From the NCBI RefSeq assembly GCF_937616625.2, contig NC_065572.1, positions 35,615,653 to 35,679,652 of the forward strand: a stretch of DNA of 64,000 nt, given 5' to 3'. Both the position numbers and the translations under genes were made by a program. Within the stretch, counting starts at the first letter, position 1; each line of letters begins with the position of its first letter. Below are positions 13,017 through 26,679 of the stretch, one piece after another. A model generated the notes under the pieces. That model did no database searches, was not told where the DNA came from, and saw only the letters and a list, made by a program, of their open reading frames with translations. Source of the stretch: Mercurialis annua (Eukaryota; Streptophyta; Magnoliopsida; Malpighiales; Euphorbiaceae).

Positions 13017-16000
13017 GTTACAAGACAAATCCAAACGTTACGAAACAAATCCAAGTGTTTCACCTTTTTAGTAATTTAAGGCAAACATTTACAAACGTTG
13101 ATGAAAAAAAACAAACGTTTCAGCTTTTTAGCAATTTAAGCCAAATGTTTACAAAAGTTACGAAACAAATCCAAACTTTTCCCCATTTTAGCGATTTAAG
13201 CCAAACGTTTAAAACGTTACGAAACAAATCCAAAAGTTTCACCTTTTTAGCGATTTATGCCACACGTTTACAAAGGTTACGAAACAAATCCAAATGTTTC
13301 CCATTTTTAGCTATTAAGGCCAAACGTTTACAAACGTAACAAAACAAATCCAAACGTTTCCCATATTTAGCAATTTTAGCGATTTAATCCAAATGTTGAC
13401 AAACGTTACAAGACAAATCCAAACGTTACGAAACAAAACCAAACGTTACGAAACAAATCCAAGCGTTTCACCTTTTTAGTAATTTAAGGCAAACATTTAC
13501 AAACGTTGATAAAAAAAACAAAACGTTTCAACTTTTTAGCGATTTAAGCCAAACGTTTACAAAAGTTACGAAACAAATCCAAAATTTTCCCCATTTTAGC
13601 GATTTAAGCCAAACGTTTAAAACATTACGAAACAAATCCAAAAGTTTCACCTTTTTAGCAATTTATGTCACATGTTTACAAACGTTACGAAACAAATCCA
13701 AATATTTCCCGTTTTTAGCTATTTAAGCCAAACGTTTACAAACGTAACAAAACAAATCCAAACGTTTCCCATCTTTAGCAATTTAAGCCAAACGTTTACA
13801 AACGTTACGAAATAAAACCAAGCGTTTCACCCTTTTTAGCAATTTAAGACAAAAGTTTAGAAACATTACGAACCAAATCCAAACGTTTCACCTTTTTAGC
13901 AATTTAAGCCAAACGTTTACAAATGGTACGAAAAAAATCCAAACATTTCCACTTTTTAGTGATTTAAGCCAAACCTTTACAAACGGTACAAAAAAATCCA
14001 AACGTTTCTCCTTTTTAGCAATTTAAGCCAACCGTTTACAAACGTTACGAAATAAATCCAAACGTTTCACCCTTTTAACGATTTAAGCCAAATGTTTGCA
14101 AATATTACGAAACAAATCAAAACGTTTTACCTTTTAGCGATTTAAGCCAAATGTTTACAAATGTTATGAAACAAATTCACATGTTTCACCTTTTTGGCGA
14201 TTTAAGCCAAACGTTTACAAACGTTACGAAACAAATCCAAACTTTTCACCTTTTTAGCGATTTAAGCCAAACGTTTACAAACGTTACGAAACAAAGCCAA
14301 ACGTTGAAAACGTTACGATACAAATTCAAACGTTTCCCATTTTTAGCAATTTAAGCCAAACCTTTACAAACGTTGCGAAACAAAACCAAGCGTTTCATCT
14401 CTCTAGCAATTTAAGACAAACATATCGAAACGTTACGAAACAAATCCAAACGTTTCACCTTTTTAGCGATTTAAGCCAAACGTTTACAAATGGTACGAAA
14501 CAAATCAAAAAGTTTCTTCTTTTTAGCGATTTAAGCAAAACGTTTCACCTTTTTAGCGATTTAAGCCAAACATTGGCAAACGTTACGAAACAAATCCAAA
14601 CGTTTCACCTTTTTAGCGATTTAAGCCAAACGTTTGCAAACGTTACGAAACAAATCCAAACGTGTCACCTTTTTAGCGATTTAGGCTAAATGTTTACAAA
14701 CGTTTTCAAACAAATCCAAACGTTTCCCCTTTTTAGCGATTTAAGCCAAAAGTTTACAAACGTTACGAAACAAATCTAAACGTTTTACTTTTTTAGCTAT
14801 TTAAGCCAAACCTTCAAAAACATTGCAAAATAAATCCAAGCGTTTCACGTTTTTAGCAATATAATCCAAACATTTACAAACGTTACGAAACAAATTCAAG
14901 CGGTTCACCTTTTTTGCAATACAAGCCAAACAGTTACAAACATTACGAAACAAATTCAAACGTTTCACCTTTTTAGCGATTTAAGCCAAACGTTTACAAA
15001 CGTTACGAAACAAATCTAAATGTTTCACCTTTTTAGCAATTTAAGCCAAACATTTACAAACGTTCGAAATAAATCCAAACGTTTCACCTTTTTAGCAATT
15101 TAAGCCAAAAATTTACAAACGTTACCAAACAAATCCAAAAGTTTCACATTTTTAGCGATTTAAGCCAAACGTTTACAAACGTTACAAAACGAATCCAAGT
15201 GTTTCCCCTTTTTAGCAAATTAAGCCAAACTTTTACAAATGTTACAAATCAAATCCAAACGTTTCACCGTCTTAGCGACTTAAGCCAAACATTTACAAGC
15301 GTTACAAAACAAATCCAAATGTTGAACCTTTTTAGCGATTTAAACCAAACGTTTACAAACGTTGCAAAACAAATCCAATAGTCTCACCTCATTAACGATT
15401 CAAGCCAAACATTTTCAAACGTTATGAAACAAATCCAAACATTTCACCTTCATAACGATTAAAGCCAAACATTTACAAACGGTTCGAAACAAATCCTAAC
15501 ATTTCCCCTCTTTGGCAATGTAATCCAAATGCTAACAAACGTTACGAAACAAAAGCAAGCGTTTCACCTTTTTAGCAATTTAAGCCAAACGTTTACAAAC
15601 GTTACGAAACAAATCCAAGCATTTCCACCTTCTTAACAATTTAAGCCAAGCGTTTAGAAATGTTACGAAACAAATCCAAACGTTTAACCTTCTTAGCGAT
15701 TTAGGCCAAACGTTTACAAACAGTACGAAACAAATTCAAAAGTTTCACCTTTTTAGCGAATTAAGCCAACCGTTTATTAATGCTACGAAAAAAATCCAAA
15801 CGTTTCACCTTTTCAGCAATTTAAGCCAAACGTTTACAAATGTTACGAAACAAATCCAAGCGTTTATCCTTTTTAGAAATTTAAGCCAAACGTATACAAA
15901 CATTACGAAACAAATCAAAGCACTTTACATTTTTAGCAATTTAAGCAAAATCTTTACAAAGGTTACGAAACAAATTTAAACGTTTCACCTTTTTAGAAAT

Positions 16001-17926
16001 TTATGACAAACGTTTACAAACGTAATGAAATAAAACCAAACGTCTAAAACGTTATGAAACAAATCCAAATGTTTCACATTTTTAGGATTTAAGCCACACG
16101 TTTACAAACATTACGTAAAAAAAACCAAGTGTTTCACCTTTTTAGCAATTTAAGCCAAACATTAACAAACGTTACGAAACAAATCCAAGCGTTTCACCTT
16201 TTTAGCAATTTAAGCCAAATGTTTATAAAGGTTACTAAACAAATCCAAGCGTTTCACCTTTTTATCAATTTAAGCCAAATGTTTACAAACATAACTAAAC
16301 AAATCCAAACATTTCACCTTTTTACGATGTAAGCCAAACGTATGAAAAAAAATTCAAACATTTCACCTTTTTAGCAATTTAAGCCAAACGTTTACATACG
16401 TTACAAAATAACTCCAAGCATTTCACCTTTTTAGCAATTTAAGCCAAACGTTTACAAACGTTACGAAACAAATACAAACGGTTCACCTTTTTTGCAATTT
16501 AAGCCAAACGTTTACAAAGGTTACGATAGAAATCCAAACGATTCACCATTTTAGCGATATAGGCCAAACGTTTACAAACGCTACGGAAAAAAACCAACCA
16601 TTAGAAATGTTAAGAAACAAATCCAATCGTTTCACATTTTTATTGATTTAAGCCAAACGTTTACAAACGCTACCAAACAAAACCAAGCGTTTCACCTTTT
16701 TAGCAATTTTAGCCAAACGTTTACAAACGTTATGAAACAAATCCAAGCGTTTTACCTTTTTAGCAATTGAAGCGAAACGTTTACGACCGTTACGAAACAA
16801 ATCCAAACGTTTCACCTTTTTAGCTATTTAAGCCAAACATTTACAAACGTTAAGAAACAAATCCAAACGTTTCACCTTTTTAGCGATTTAAGCCAAACAT
16901 TTACAAAGGATATGAAACAAATCCAAATGTTTCACGTTTTTAATAATTTAAGCCAAACGTTTACAAACGTTATGAAACAAATCCAAGTGTTTCACTTTTT
17001 TAGAAATTTAATCCAAACGTTTACAAACGTTACGAAACAAATCCAAGCGTTTCACCTTTTTAGCAATTTAAGCCAAAAGTTTACAAACTATAAGAAACAA
17101 ATCCAACCGTTGAACTTTTTAGCAATTTAAGCCAAACATTTACAAACGTTACGAAACAAATCCAAGCGTTTCACCTTTTTAGCGATTTAAGCCAAACGTT
17201 TACAAACGTTACGAAACAAATCCAAATGTTTCACCTTTTTAGCGATTTAAGCTAAACGTTTACAAACGTTACAAAACAAATCCAAACGTTTCACCTTTTT
17301 AGCGATGTATGCCAAACATTTCCAAACGTTACGAAACAAATCCAAACGTTTCACCTTTTTAACGATTTAAGCCAAACGTTTACAAACGTTACGAAACAAA
17401 TCCAAACGTTTCACCTTTTTAGCGTTTTAAACCAAACATTTACAAACGTTACAAAAAAATCCAAACGTTTCACCTTTTTAGCCATTTATGCCAAATGTTT
17501 ACAAACGTTACGAAACGAATCCAAACGTTTCACCTTTTTTGCGATTTAAGCCAAACGTTTCACCTTTTTAGCGATTTAAGCCAAACGTTTACAAACGTTA
17601 CGAAACAAATCTAAACGTTTCACCTTTTTAGCAATATAAGCCAAACGTTCCACATTTTTAGCAATTTAAGCCAAACGTTTACAAACGTTACGAAACAAAT
17701 CCAAAGGTTTCATCTTTTTAGCAAATTAAGCCAAACGTTTACGAAAGTTACGAAACGAATCCAAGCGTTTCACCTTTTTAGCGATTTATGCCAAATGTTT
17801 TCAAACGTTTCGAAACGAATCCAAGCGTTTCACCTTTTTAGCGATTTAAGCCAAACTTTTACAAATGTTACGAAACAAATCCAAACGTTTCACCTTTTTA
17901 GCGATTTAATCCAAATGTTGACAAAC
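13017..17926 (+). repeat. Higher-order satellite copy 3 (4,910 bp)
   Basis: Colinear with copy 2 along its whole length, with only isolated substitutions where I compared them. It shares some changes with copy 4 against copy 2, for example GCGATTTAAGCC rather than GCGCTTTAAGCC near 14137 and 19047, so copies 3 and 4 are probably the closest relatives. Confidence 0.95.
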
Positions 17927-19513
17927 GTTACAAGACAAATCCAAACGTTACGAAACAAATCCAAGTGTTTCACCTTTTTAGTAATTTAAGGCAAACATTT
18001 ACAAACGTTGATGAAAAAAAACAAACGTTTCAGCTTTTTAGCAATTTAAGCCAAATGTTTACAAAAGTTACGAAACAAATCCAAACTTTTCCCCATTTTA
18101 GCGATTTAAGCCAAACGTTTAAAACGTTACGAAACAAATCCAAAAGTTTCACCTTTTTAGCGATTTATGCCACACGTTTACAAAGGTTACGAAACAAATC
18201 CAAATGTTTCCCATTTTTAGCTATTAAGGCCAAACGTTTACAAACGTAACAAAACAAATCCAAACGTTTCCCATATTTAGCAATTTTAGCGATTTAATCC
18301 AAATGTTGACAAACGTTACAAGACAAATCCAAACGTTACGAAACAAAACCAAACGTTACGAAACAAATCCAAGCGTTTCACCTTTTTAGTAATTTAAGGC
18401 AAACATTTACAAACGTTGATAAAAAAAACAAAACGTTTCAACTTTTTAGCGATTTAAGCCAAACGTTTACAAAAGTTACGAAACAAATCCAAAATTTTCC
18501 CCATTTTAGCGATTTAAGCCAAACGTTTAAAACATTACGAAACAAATCCAAAAGTTTCACCTTTTTAGCAATTTATGTCACATGTTTACAAACGTTACGA
18601 AACAAATCCAAATATTTCCCGTTTTTAGCTATTTAAGCCAAACGTTTACAAACGTAACAAAACAAATCCAAACGTTTCCCATCTTTAGCAATTTAAGCCA
18701 AACGTTTACAAACGTTACGAAATAAAACCAAGCGTTTCACCCTTTTTAGCAATTTAAGACAAAAGTTTAGAAACATTACGAACCAAATCCAAACGTTTCA
18801 CCTTTTTAGCAATTTAAGCCAAACGTTTACAAATGGTACGAAAAAAATCCAAACATTTCCACTTTTTAGTGATTTAAGCCAAACCTTTACAAACGGTACA
18901 AAAAAATCCAAACGTTTCTCCTTTTTAGCAATTTAAGCCAACCGTTTACAAACGTTACGAAATAAATCCAAACGTTTCACCCTTTTAACGATTTAAGCCA
19001 AATGTTTGCAAATATTACGAAACAAATCAAAACGTTTTACCTTTTAGCGATTTAAGCCAAATGTTTACAAATGTTATGAAACAAATTCACATGTTTCACC
19101 TTTTTGGCGATTTAAGCCAAACGTTTACAAACGTTACGAAACAAATCCAAACTTTTCACCTTTTTAGCGATTTAAGCCAAACGTTTACAAACGTTACGAA
19201 ACAAAGCCAAACGTTGAAAACGTTACGATACAAATTCAAACGTTTCCCATTTTTAGCAATTTAAGCCAAACCTTTACAAACGTTGCGAAACAAAACCAAG
19301 CGTTTCATCTCTCTAGCAATTTAAGACAAACATATCGAAACGTTACGAAACAAATCCAAACGTTTCACCTTTTTAGCGATTTAAGCCAAACGTTTACAAA
19401 TGGTACGAAACAAATCAAAAAGTTTCTTCTTTTTAGCGATTTAAGCAAAACGTTTCACCTTTTTAGCGATTTAAGCCAAACATTGGCAAACGTTACGAAA
19501 CAAATCCAAACGT
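17927..19513 (+). repeat. Higher-order satellite copy 4, partial
   Basis: This copy follows copy 3 almost base for base until about 19513. There the sequence after AAATCCAAACG switches from the expected TTTCACC context to TTTTCCCTTTTTAGCAATC and loses register. This marks the right edge of the recently homogenised block. Confidence 0.9.
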
Positions 19514-21064
19514 TTTCCCTTTTTAGCAATCTAAGCCAAATGTTTACAAACGTTACGAAATAAATCCAAACGTTTCACCTTTTTACCGATTTAAGCCAAA
19601 TGTTTGCAAATATTACGAAACAAATCAAAACGTTTTACGTTTTAGCGATTTAAGCCAAATGTTTAAAAATGTTATGAAACAAATTCACATGTTTCACCTT
19701 TTTAGCGATTTAAGCCAAACGTTTACAAACGTTACGAAACAAATCCAAACTTTTCACCTTTTTAGCGATTTAAGCCAAACGATTACAAACGTTACGAAAC
19801 AAAGCCAAACGTTTAAAACGTTACGATACAAATCCAAACGTTTCACATTTTTAGTAATTTAAGCCAAACCTTTACAAACGTTGCCAAACAAAACCAAGCG
19901 TTTCATCTTTTTAGCAATTTAAGACAAACATATAGAAACGTTACGAAACAAATCCAAACGTTTCACCTTTTTAGCGATTTAAGCCAAACGTTTACAAATG
20001 GTACGAAACAAATCAAAAATTTCTTCTTTTTAGCGATTTAAGCAAAACGTTTCACCTTTTTAGCGATTTAAGCCAAACATTGGCAAACGTTACGAAACAA
20101 ATCCAAACGTTTCACCTTTTTAGCGATTTAAGCCAAACGTTTGCAAACGTTACGAAACAAATCCAAACGTGTCACCTTTTTAGCGATATAAGCCAAACGT
20201 TTACAAACGTTACGAAACAAATCTAAACGTTTCACTTTTTTTAGCTATTTAAGCCAAACCTTCAAAAACATTGCAAAATAAATCCAAGCGTTTCACGTTT
20301 TTAGCAATATAATCCAAACATTTACAAACGTTACAAAAAAAATTCAAGCGGTTCATCTTTTTAGCAATTCAAGCCAAACGGTTACAAACATTACGAAACA
20401 AATTCAAACGTTTCACCTTTTTAGCGATTTAAGCCAAACGTTTACAAACGTTACGAAAAAATTCTAAATGTTTCACCTTTTTAGCGATTTAAGCCAAACA
20501 TTTACAAACGTTCGAAATAAATCCAAACGTTTCACCTTTTTATCAATTTAAGCCAAAAATTTACAAACGTTACCAAACAAATCCAAAAGTTTCACATTTT
20601 TAGCGATTTAAGCCAAACGTTTACAAACGTTACAAAACGAATCCAAGCCTTTCCCCTTTTTAGCAAATTAAGCCAAACTTTTACAAATGTTACAAATCAA
20701 ATCCAAACGTTTCACCGTCTTAGCGACTTAAGCCAAACATTTACAAGCGTTACAAAACAAATCCAAATGTTGAACCTTTTTAGCGATTTAAACCAAACGT
20801 TTACAAACGTTATGAAACAAATCCAAACGTTTCACCTCATTAACGATTCAAGCCAAACATTTACAAACGTTATGAAACAAATACAAACATTTCACCTTCA
20901 TAACGATTAAAGCCAAACGTTTACAAACGGTACGAAACCAATCCTAACGTTTCCCCTTTTTGGCAATGTAAGCCAAACGCTAACAAACGTTACGAAACAA
21001 AAGCAAGCGTTTCACCTTTTTAGCAATTTAAGCCAAACGTTACGAAACAAATCCAAGCGTTTCC

Positions 21065-21668
21065 ACCTTTTTAACAATTTAAGCCAAGCGTTTAGAAATG
21101 ATACGAAAAAAATCCAAACGTTTAACCTTCTTAGCGATTTAGGCCAAACGTTTACAAACGGTACGAAACAAATTCAAAAGTTTCACCTTTTTAGCGAATT
21201 AAGCCAACCGTTTATTAATGCTACGAAACAAATCCAAACGTTTCACCTTTTCAGCAATTTAAACAAAACTTTTACAAACGTTACGAAACAAATCCAAGTG
21301 TTTGTCCTTTTTAGCAATTTCAGCCAAACGTATACAAACATTACGAAACAAATCAAAGCACTTTACATTTTTAGCAATTTAAGCAAAATCTTTACAAAGG
21401 TTACGAAGCAAATTTAAACGTTTCACCTTTTTAGAAATTTATGACAAACGTTTACAAACGTAATGAAATAAAACCAAACGTCTAAAACGTTACGAAACAA
21501 ATCCAAATGTTTCACATTTTTAGGATTTAAGCCACACGTTTACAAACATTACGTAAAAAAACCAAGCGTTTCAACTTCTTAGCAATTTAAGCCAAACGTT
21601 AACAAACGTTACGAAACAAATCCAAGCGTTTCACCTTTTTACGATGTAAGCCAAACGTATGAAACAAA
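21065..21668 (+). repeat. Direct repeat, left copy (about 605 bp)
   Basis: The ten or so monomers from TTTTTAACAATTTAAGCC to AAGCCAAACGTATGAAACAA recur in the same order at 24366-24976, about 3.3 kb downstream. Shared oddities include TTATTAATGCTACG, GTTTGTCCTTTTTAGC and TAAAACCAAACGTCTAAAACG. The right copy ends exactly where the retroelement fragment begins. Confidence 0.8.
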
Positions 21669-24365
21669 ATTCAAACATTTGACCTTTTTAGCAATTTAAG
21701 CCAAACGTTTACATACGTTACAAAATAACTCCAAGCATTTCACCTTTTTAGCAATTTAAGCCAAACGTTTACAAACGTTAGGAAACAAATCCAAACGGTT
21801 CACCTTTTTTGCAATTTAAGCCAAACGTTTACAAACGTTACGATAGAAATCCAAACGATTCACCATTTTCGCGATATAGGCCAAACGTTTACAAACGTTA
21901 CGGAAAAAAAACCAAACATTAAAAATGTTAAGAAACAAATCCAATCGTTTCACATTTTTATTGATTTAAGCCAAACGTTTACAAACATTACCAAACAAAA
22001 CCAAGCGTTTCACCTTTTTAGCAATTTTAGCCAAACATTTACAAACGTTATGAAACAAATCCAAGCGTTTTACCTTTTTAGCAATTGAAGCGAAACGTTT
22101 ACGATCGTTACGAAACAAATCCAAACGTTTCACCTTTTTACGATCGTTACGAAAAAAATTCATTACGTTTACGATCGTTACGAAAAAAAATTCAAACATT
22201 TCACCTTTTTAGCAATTTAAGCCAAACGTTTACATACGTTACAAAATAACTCCAAGCATTTCACCTTTTTAGCAATTTTTAAGCCAAACGTTTACAAACG
22301 TTACGAAACAAATCCAAACGGTTCACCTTTTCTGCAATTGAAGCCAAACGTTTACAAACGTTACGATAGTAATCCAAACGATTCACCATTTTAGCGATAT
22401 AAGCCAAACATTTACAAACGTTACGAAACAAATCCAAACGTTTCACCTTTTTAGCGATTTAAGCCAAACGTTTACAAAGGATACAAAACAAATCCAAATG
22501 TTTCACGTTTTGAATAATTTAAGCCAAACGTTTACAAACGATACGAAACAAATCCAACTGTTTCACCTTTTTAGAAATTTAATCCAAACGTTTCGAAAGA
22601 AATCCAAGCGTTTCACCTTTTTAGCAATTTAAGCCAAACGTTTACAAACTATAAGAAACAAATCCAACCGTTGACCTTTTTAGCAATTTAACGAAACATT
22701 TACAAATGTTACGAAACAAATCCAAACGTTTCTCCTTTTTAGCGATTTAAGCCAAACGTTTACAAACGTTACAAAACAAATCCAAACGTTTCACCGTTTT
22801 AGCGACGTTACGAAACAAATCCAAACGTTTCTCTTTTTTAACGATTTAAGCCAAACGTTTACAAAACAAATCCAAACGTTACAAAAAAAATCCAAACGTT
22901 TCACCTTTTTAGCTATTTATGCCAAACGTTTACAAACGTTACGAAACGAATCCAAACGTTTCACCTTTTTAGCGATTTAAGCCAAACGTTTACAAACGTT
23001 ACGAAACAAATCCAAACGTTTCGTCTTTTTAGCAATTTAAGCCAAACGTTTACAAACGTTACGAAACAAATCCAAACGTTTCCCCTTTTTAGCGATTTAA
23101 GCCAAACGTGCACAAACATTACGAAACAAAACCACATTTTTAGGAATTTACGCCAAACGTTTACAAACGATACGAAATATAACCAAACGTCTAAAATGTT
23201 ACGAACATATCCAAATGTTTCATATTTTTAGCGATTTAAGCCATACGTTTACAAACATTACCTAAAAAAACCAAGCGTTTCACCTTTTTAGCAATTTAAA
23301 CCAAACGTTAATAAACGTTACGAAACATATCCAAGCGTTGCACCTTTTCAGCAATTTAAGCCAAACGTTTATAAACGTTACTAAACAAATCCAAGCGTTT
23401 CACCTTTTTAGCAATTTAAGCCAAACGTTTACAAACATTATGAAACAAATCGATACATTTCACGTCTTTGGGATTTAAGCCAAACGTATGAAAAAAATTC
23501 AAACATTTCACCTTTTTAGAAATTTAAGCCAAAAGTTTACATACATTACGAAATAACTCCAAGCGTTTCAATTTTTTTAGCAATTTAACCCAAACGTTTA
23601 CAAACGTTACGATAGAAATCCAAACGATTCACCTTTTTAGCGATATAAGAAAAACGTTTACAAACGTTACGAAAAAAAACCAAATATTAAAAATGTTACG
23701 AAACAAATCCAAATGTTTCACATTTTTAGCGATTTAGGCCAAACGTTTACAAACGTTACGAAACAAAAACAAGCGTTTCACCTTTTTAGCAATTTTAGCA
23801 AAACATTTACAAACGTTACGAAACAAATCCAAGCGTTTCACCTTTTTAGTAATATAAGCCAAACGTTTACGAACGTTACGAAACATATCCAAACGTTTCA
23901 CCTTATTAGCTATTTAAGCCAAACGTTACGAAACAAATCCAAACGTTTCCCCTTTTTAGCGATATAAGCCAAACGTTTACAAAGGATATGAAACAAATCC
24001 AAATCTTTCACGTTTTTAACAATTTAAACCAAACGTGTACAAACGTTACGAAACAAACCCAAGCTTTTCACCTTTTTAGAAATATAATCCAAACGTTTAC
24101 AAACATTATGAAAGAATTCCAAGCGTTTCATGTTTTTAACTATAGAAGCCAAACGTTTTAAAAACTTTAAGAAACAAATCCAACCGTTTCACCTTTTTAG
24201 CGATTTAAGCCAAACGTTTACAAAAGTTACGAAACAAATCCAAACGTTTCACCTTTTTAGCGATTTAAGCGAAACGTTTACAATCGTTACGAAACAAATC
24301 CAAACGTTTCACCTTTTTAGCAATTTAAGCCAAACGTTTACAAACGTTACGAAACAAATCCAAGC

Positions 24366-24976
24366 GTTTCAACCTTTTTAACAATTTAAGCCAAGCGTTT
24401 AGAAATGTTACGAAACAAATCCAAAAGTTTAACCTTCTTAGCGATTTAGGCCAAACGTTTACAAACGGTACGAAACAAATTCAAAAGTTTCACCTTTTTA
24501 GCGAATTAAGCCAACCGTTTATTAATGCTACGAAACAAATCCAAATGTTTCACCTTTTCAGCAATTTAAGCCAAACGTTTACAAACTTTACGAAACAAAT
24601 CCAAGCGTTTGTCCTTTTTAGCAATTTCAGCCAAACGTATACAAACATTACGAAACAAATCAAAGCACTTTACATATTTAGCAATTTAACCAAAATCTTT
24701 ACAAAGGTTACGAAACAAATTTAAACGTTTCACCTTTTTAGAAATTTATGACAAACGTTTACAAACGTAATGAAATAAAACCAAACGTCTAAAACGTTAC
24801 GAAACAAATCCAAATGTTTCACATTTTTAGGATATAAGCCACACGTTTACAAACATTATGTAAAAAAACCAAGCGTTTCAACTTTTTAGCAATTTAAGCC
24901 AAACGTTAACAAACGTTGCGAAACAAATCCAAGCGTTTCACCTTTTTACGATGTAAGCCAAACGTATGAAACAAAA
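24366..24976 (+). repeat. Direct repeat, right copy, abutting the retroelement
   Basis: Right-hand partner of 21065-21668. Satellite homology runs up to about 24976-24980, where the bases TCCA could belong either to the satellite (AAATCCAAAC) or to the retroelement (reverse complement of ATCTGGA). The join therefore shows a few bases of microhomology. Confidence 0.8.
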
Positions 24977-24977
24977 T

Positions 24978-25229
24978 CCAGATTTTCAGCGCAAAAACCA
25001 CTTATGCCAACTCTAAATCATGAGTAGGGTAATTTACCTCATCCTTCTTCAACTGTCTGGAAGCATAGGCAATCAGATGTCCATGTTGCATTAGAACGCA
25101 ACCCAAACCAATCCGAGACGCATCACAATACACTGTGAAACCGTCGATGCCAAAAGGCAATGCCAAAACCGGAGTTGTAGTCAAAATCTCCTTGAGCTTC
25201 TCAAAACTCGTCTCGCACTTGTCAGTCCA
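24978..25229 (-). pseudogene. RNase H domain of family A pol, truncated
   Basis: The frame contains the [15 protein letters not shown] segment, which is the first catalytic aspartate region of Ty3/gypsy RNase H, then [20 protein letters not shown] with the catalytic glutamate region. A stop (TAA) follows LELA, and the reading then continues in the same frame as VVFALKIW until satellite sequence begins. RNase H removes the RNA strand during reverse transcription. Only about the first half of the domain remains, without its last conserved aspartate. A TAG at 25230 separates it from the reverse transcriptase. Confidence 0.88.
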
Positions 25230-26197
25230 CTAAAACTTAACACCCTTCTGTGTCAGTTTAGTCAACGGTGCAGATATTCTGGAGAAATCTTGCACGAAAC
25301 GACGATAGTAGCCAGCTAGACCCAGAAAACTCCTAATCTCGGTAACTGACCTCGGCCTCTGCCAATCCATAACCGCATCAATCTTCTTCGGATCAACCTT
25401 GATCCCATCTTTCGACACTACGTGTCCTAGAAAGGTAACCTGATCCAACCAGAACTCACATTTTGAGAACTTAGCATACAACTGATGCTCACGCAATGTC
25501 TGTAGTATAGTCCTAAAATGGTAAGCATGGTCCTCCTCACTCCGAGAATAGATCAAAATGTCATCAATGAACACGATAACGAATTAATCTAAAACGGCTT
25601 GAACACTCTGTTCATCATATCCATAAATGTTGCTGGTGCGTTCGTCAGACCAAAGGACATAACCAGAAACTCAAAATGTCCATACCGCGTCCGAAAAGCA
25701 GTCTTAGGCACATCTACATCACGGATCCGGATTTGATGATACCCAGACCAAAAATCAATCTTGGAAAAACACTTCGCACCTTGCAACTGGTCAAACAAAT
25801 CATCGATGCGAGGAAGAGGATATCTGTTCTTGACAGTAGCCTTGTTCAACTGTCTGTAGTCGATACACAGTCGAAAGGAACCGTCTTTTTTCTTCACAAA
25901 CAGAACTGGAGCACCCCACGGAGAAGTACTCGGTCTGATGAACCCGCTATCCAACAACTCTTGTAACTGGTCCTTCAGCTCTGCAGGAGCCACCTGATAC
26001 GGTGGTATCGAAATCGGAGCTGTACTAGAAACCACATCAATGCAAAACTCAATATCACGATCAGGTGGTAATTCAGGCAATTCCTCTAGAAACACGTCTG
26101 TGAACTCACTCACAATCGGCACACTATGCATATTACTAACTTCTGCTTCCACATCTCGAACCACAGAAAGAAAACCCTGGCAACCCTTGCCTAACAT
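25230..26197 (-). pseudogene. Reverse transcriptase domain of family A pol
   Basis: Upstream of the catalytic core the frame has [50 protein letters not shown] and [13 protein letters not shown], which are ordered motifs of Ty3/gypsy reverse transcriptase. The YXDD-type box is FIDDILIYS near 25570, followed by [17 protein letters not shown] and [14 protein letters not shown] of the connection region. There is a 1-base loss near 25590: the segment after NRVFKPF runs into a stop, while the next frame carries [12 protein letters not shown] at 25230 ends the domain. Copying of retrotransposon RNA is the family role; this copy is dead. Confidence 0.95.
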
Positions 26198-26679
26198 CCG
26201 TTCTCCTTGATGGCGGAAATCAGATTCTTAGGTGTCTCCGCCTTTTCTCCCTGAAAGGAAAAAGGTAGATCACCTGGAAGCCGAAACTCGAATGACTTCC
26301 CTCGACAGTCAATAGAAGCAAAGTGGCGTGACAACCAATCCATCCCCAAGATGACATCAAAAGAAAGAACGTCAAGCACAATCAAATCAGCACATAATTC
26401 TCTACCCTGAATAGCCACTAGACAAGAAGGATAAACGACGTCCACTACTACACCTTCAGACATAGGTGTAGACACAGCTAGAGATTCACTCAAAACAGAT
26501 GGTGCAATACCCAATTTTCCCGCAAAACAAGTAGAAACAAACGAATGGGTTGCACCCGCATCAAAGAACACCAAAGCACCAGTAAAAGAAATCGGATTGG
26601 TACCTTGCACCACAGCATTTGATGCACGCGCATCCTGAGGAGTAAGAGCAAACACTCTGTTCTGACCCTGCGGCTGCTG
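26191..26679 (-). pseudogene. Aspartic protease domain of family A pol
   Basis: The active-site motif DAGATHSF lies about 32-39 residues into the 154-residue frame that starts at 26655, and VILGMDWL follows at the usual distance for a retropepsin. The domain would cut the gag-pol polyprotein. It is separated from gag by an in-frame TAG just downstream of GVGQSS and followed by QQPQGQN, so gag and protease were probably one reading frame before the mutation. A frameshift at about 26191-26197 breaks the link to reverse transcriptase. Confidence 0.9.

Larger units (their letters stand above)
19514..24977 (+). repeat. Diverged 60-bp satellite array
   Basis: Same monomer family, but at the level of an older copy. 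Landmarks of the higher-order unit appear in order and with more changes: the monomer at 19659 corresponds to 19061, the CTTCAAAAACATTGC monomer near 20265 corresponds to 4991, and the TAATGAAATAAAACC monomer near 21460 corresponds to 6208. The segment restarts about 600 bases back in phase relative to copy 4. Small irregular pieces, such as the GTTTACGATCGTTACG pair at 22134-22185, show local slippage. There is no gene. Confidence 0.9.

Noticed and set aside
3180..19513. Higher-order copies as an assembly duplication artefact
   Set aside because: Copies carry private substitutions and one carries a solo LTR and a length difference, so they are distinct. Copy number still needs long-read support.
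21966..22199. Minus-strand Lys/Arg-rich frame KRLDLFRNDRKR in the satellite, and similar ones at 57535-57717 and 59657-59905
   Set aside because: Antisense reading of the same monomer, open only where indels remove the usual stop.
3180..24977. Regularly spaced repeats considered as a CRISPR array
   Set aside because: There are no unique spacers, the repeat is contiguous at 60 bp, and the surroundings are clearly plant retrotransposons.
25676..25966. Plus-strand 96-codon frame over the reverse transcriptase
   Set aside because: Shadow of the minus-strand reverse transcriptase. The minus-strand frames at 26490-26780 and 26943-27233 are likewise shadows of gag.
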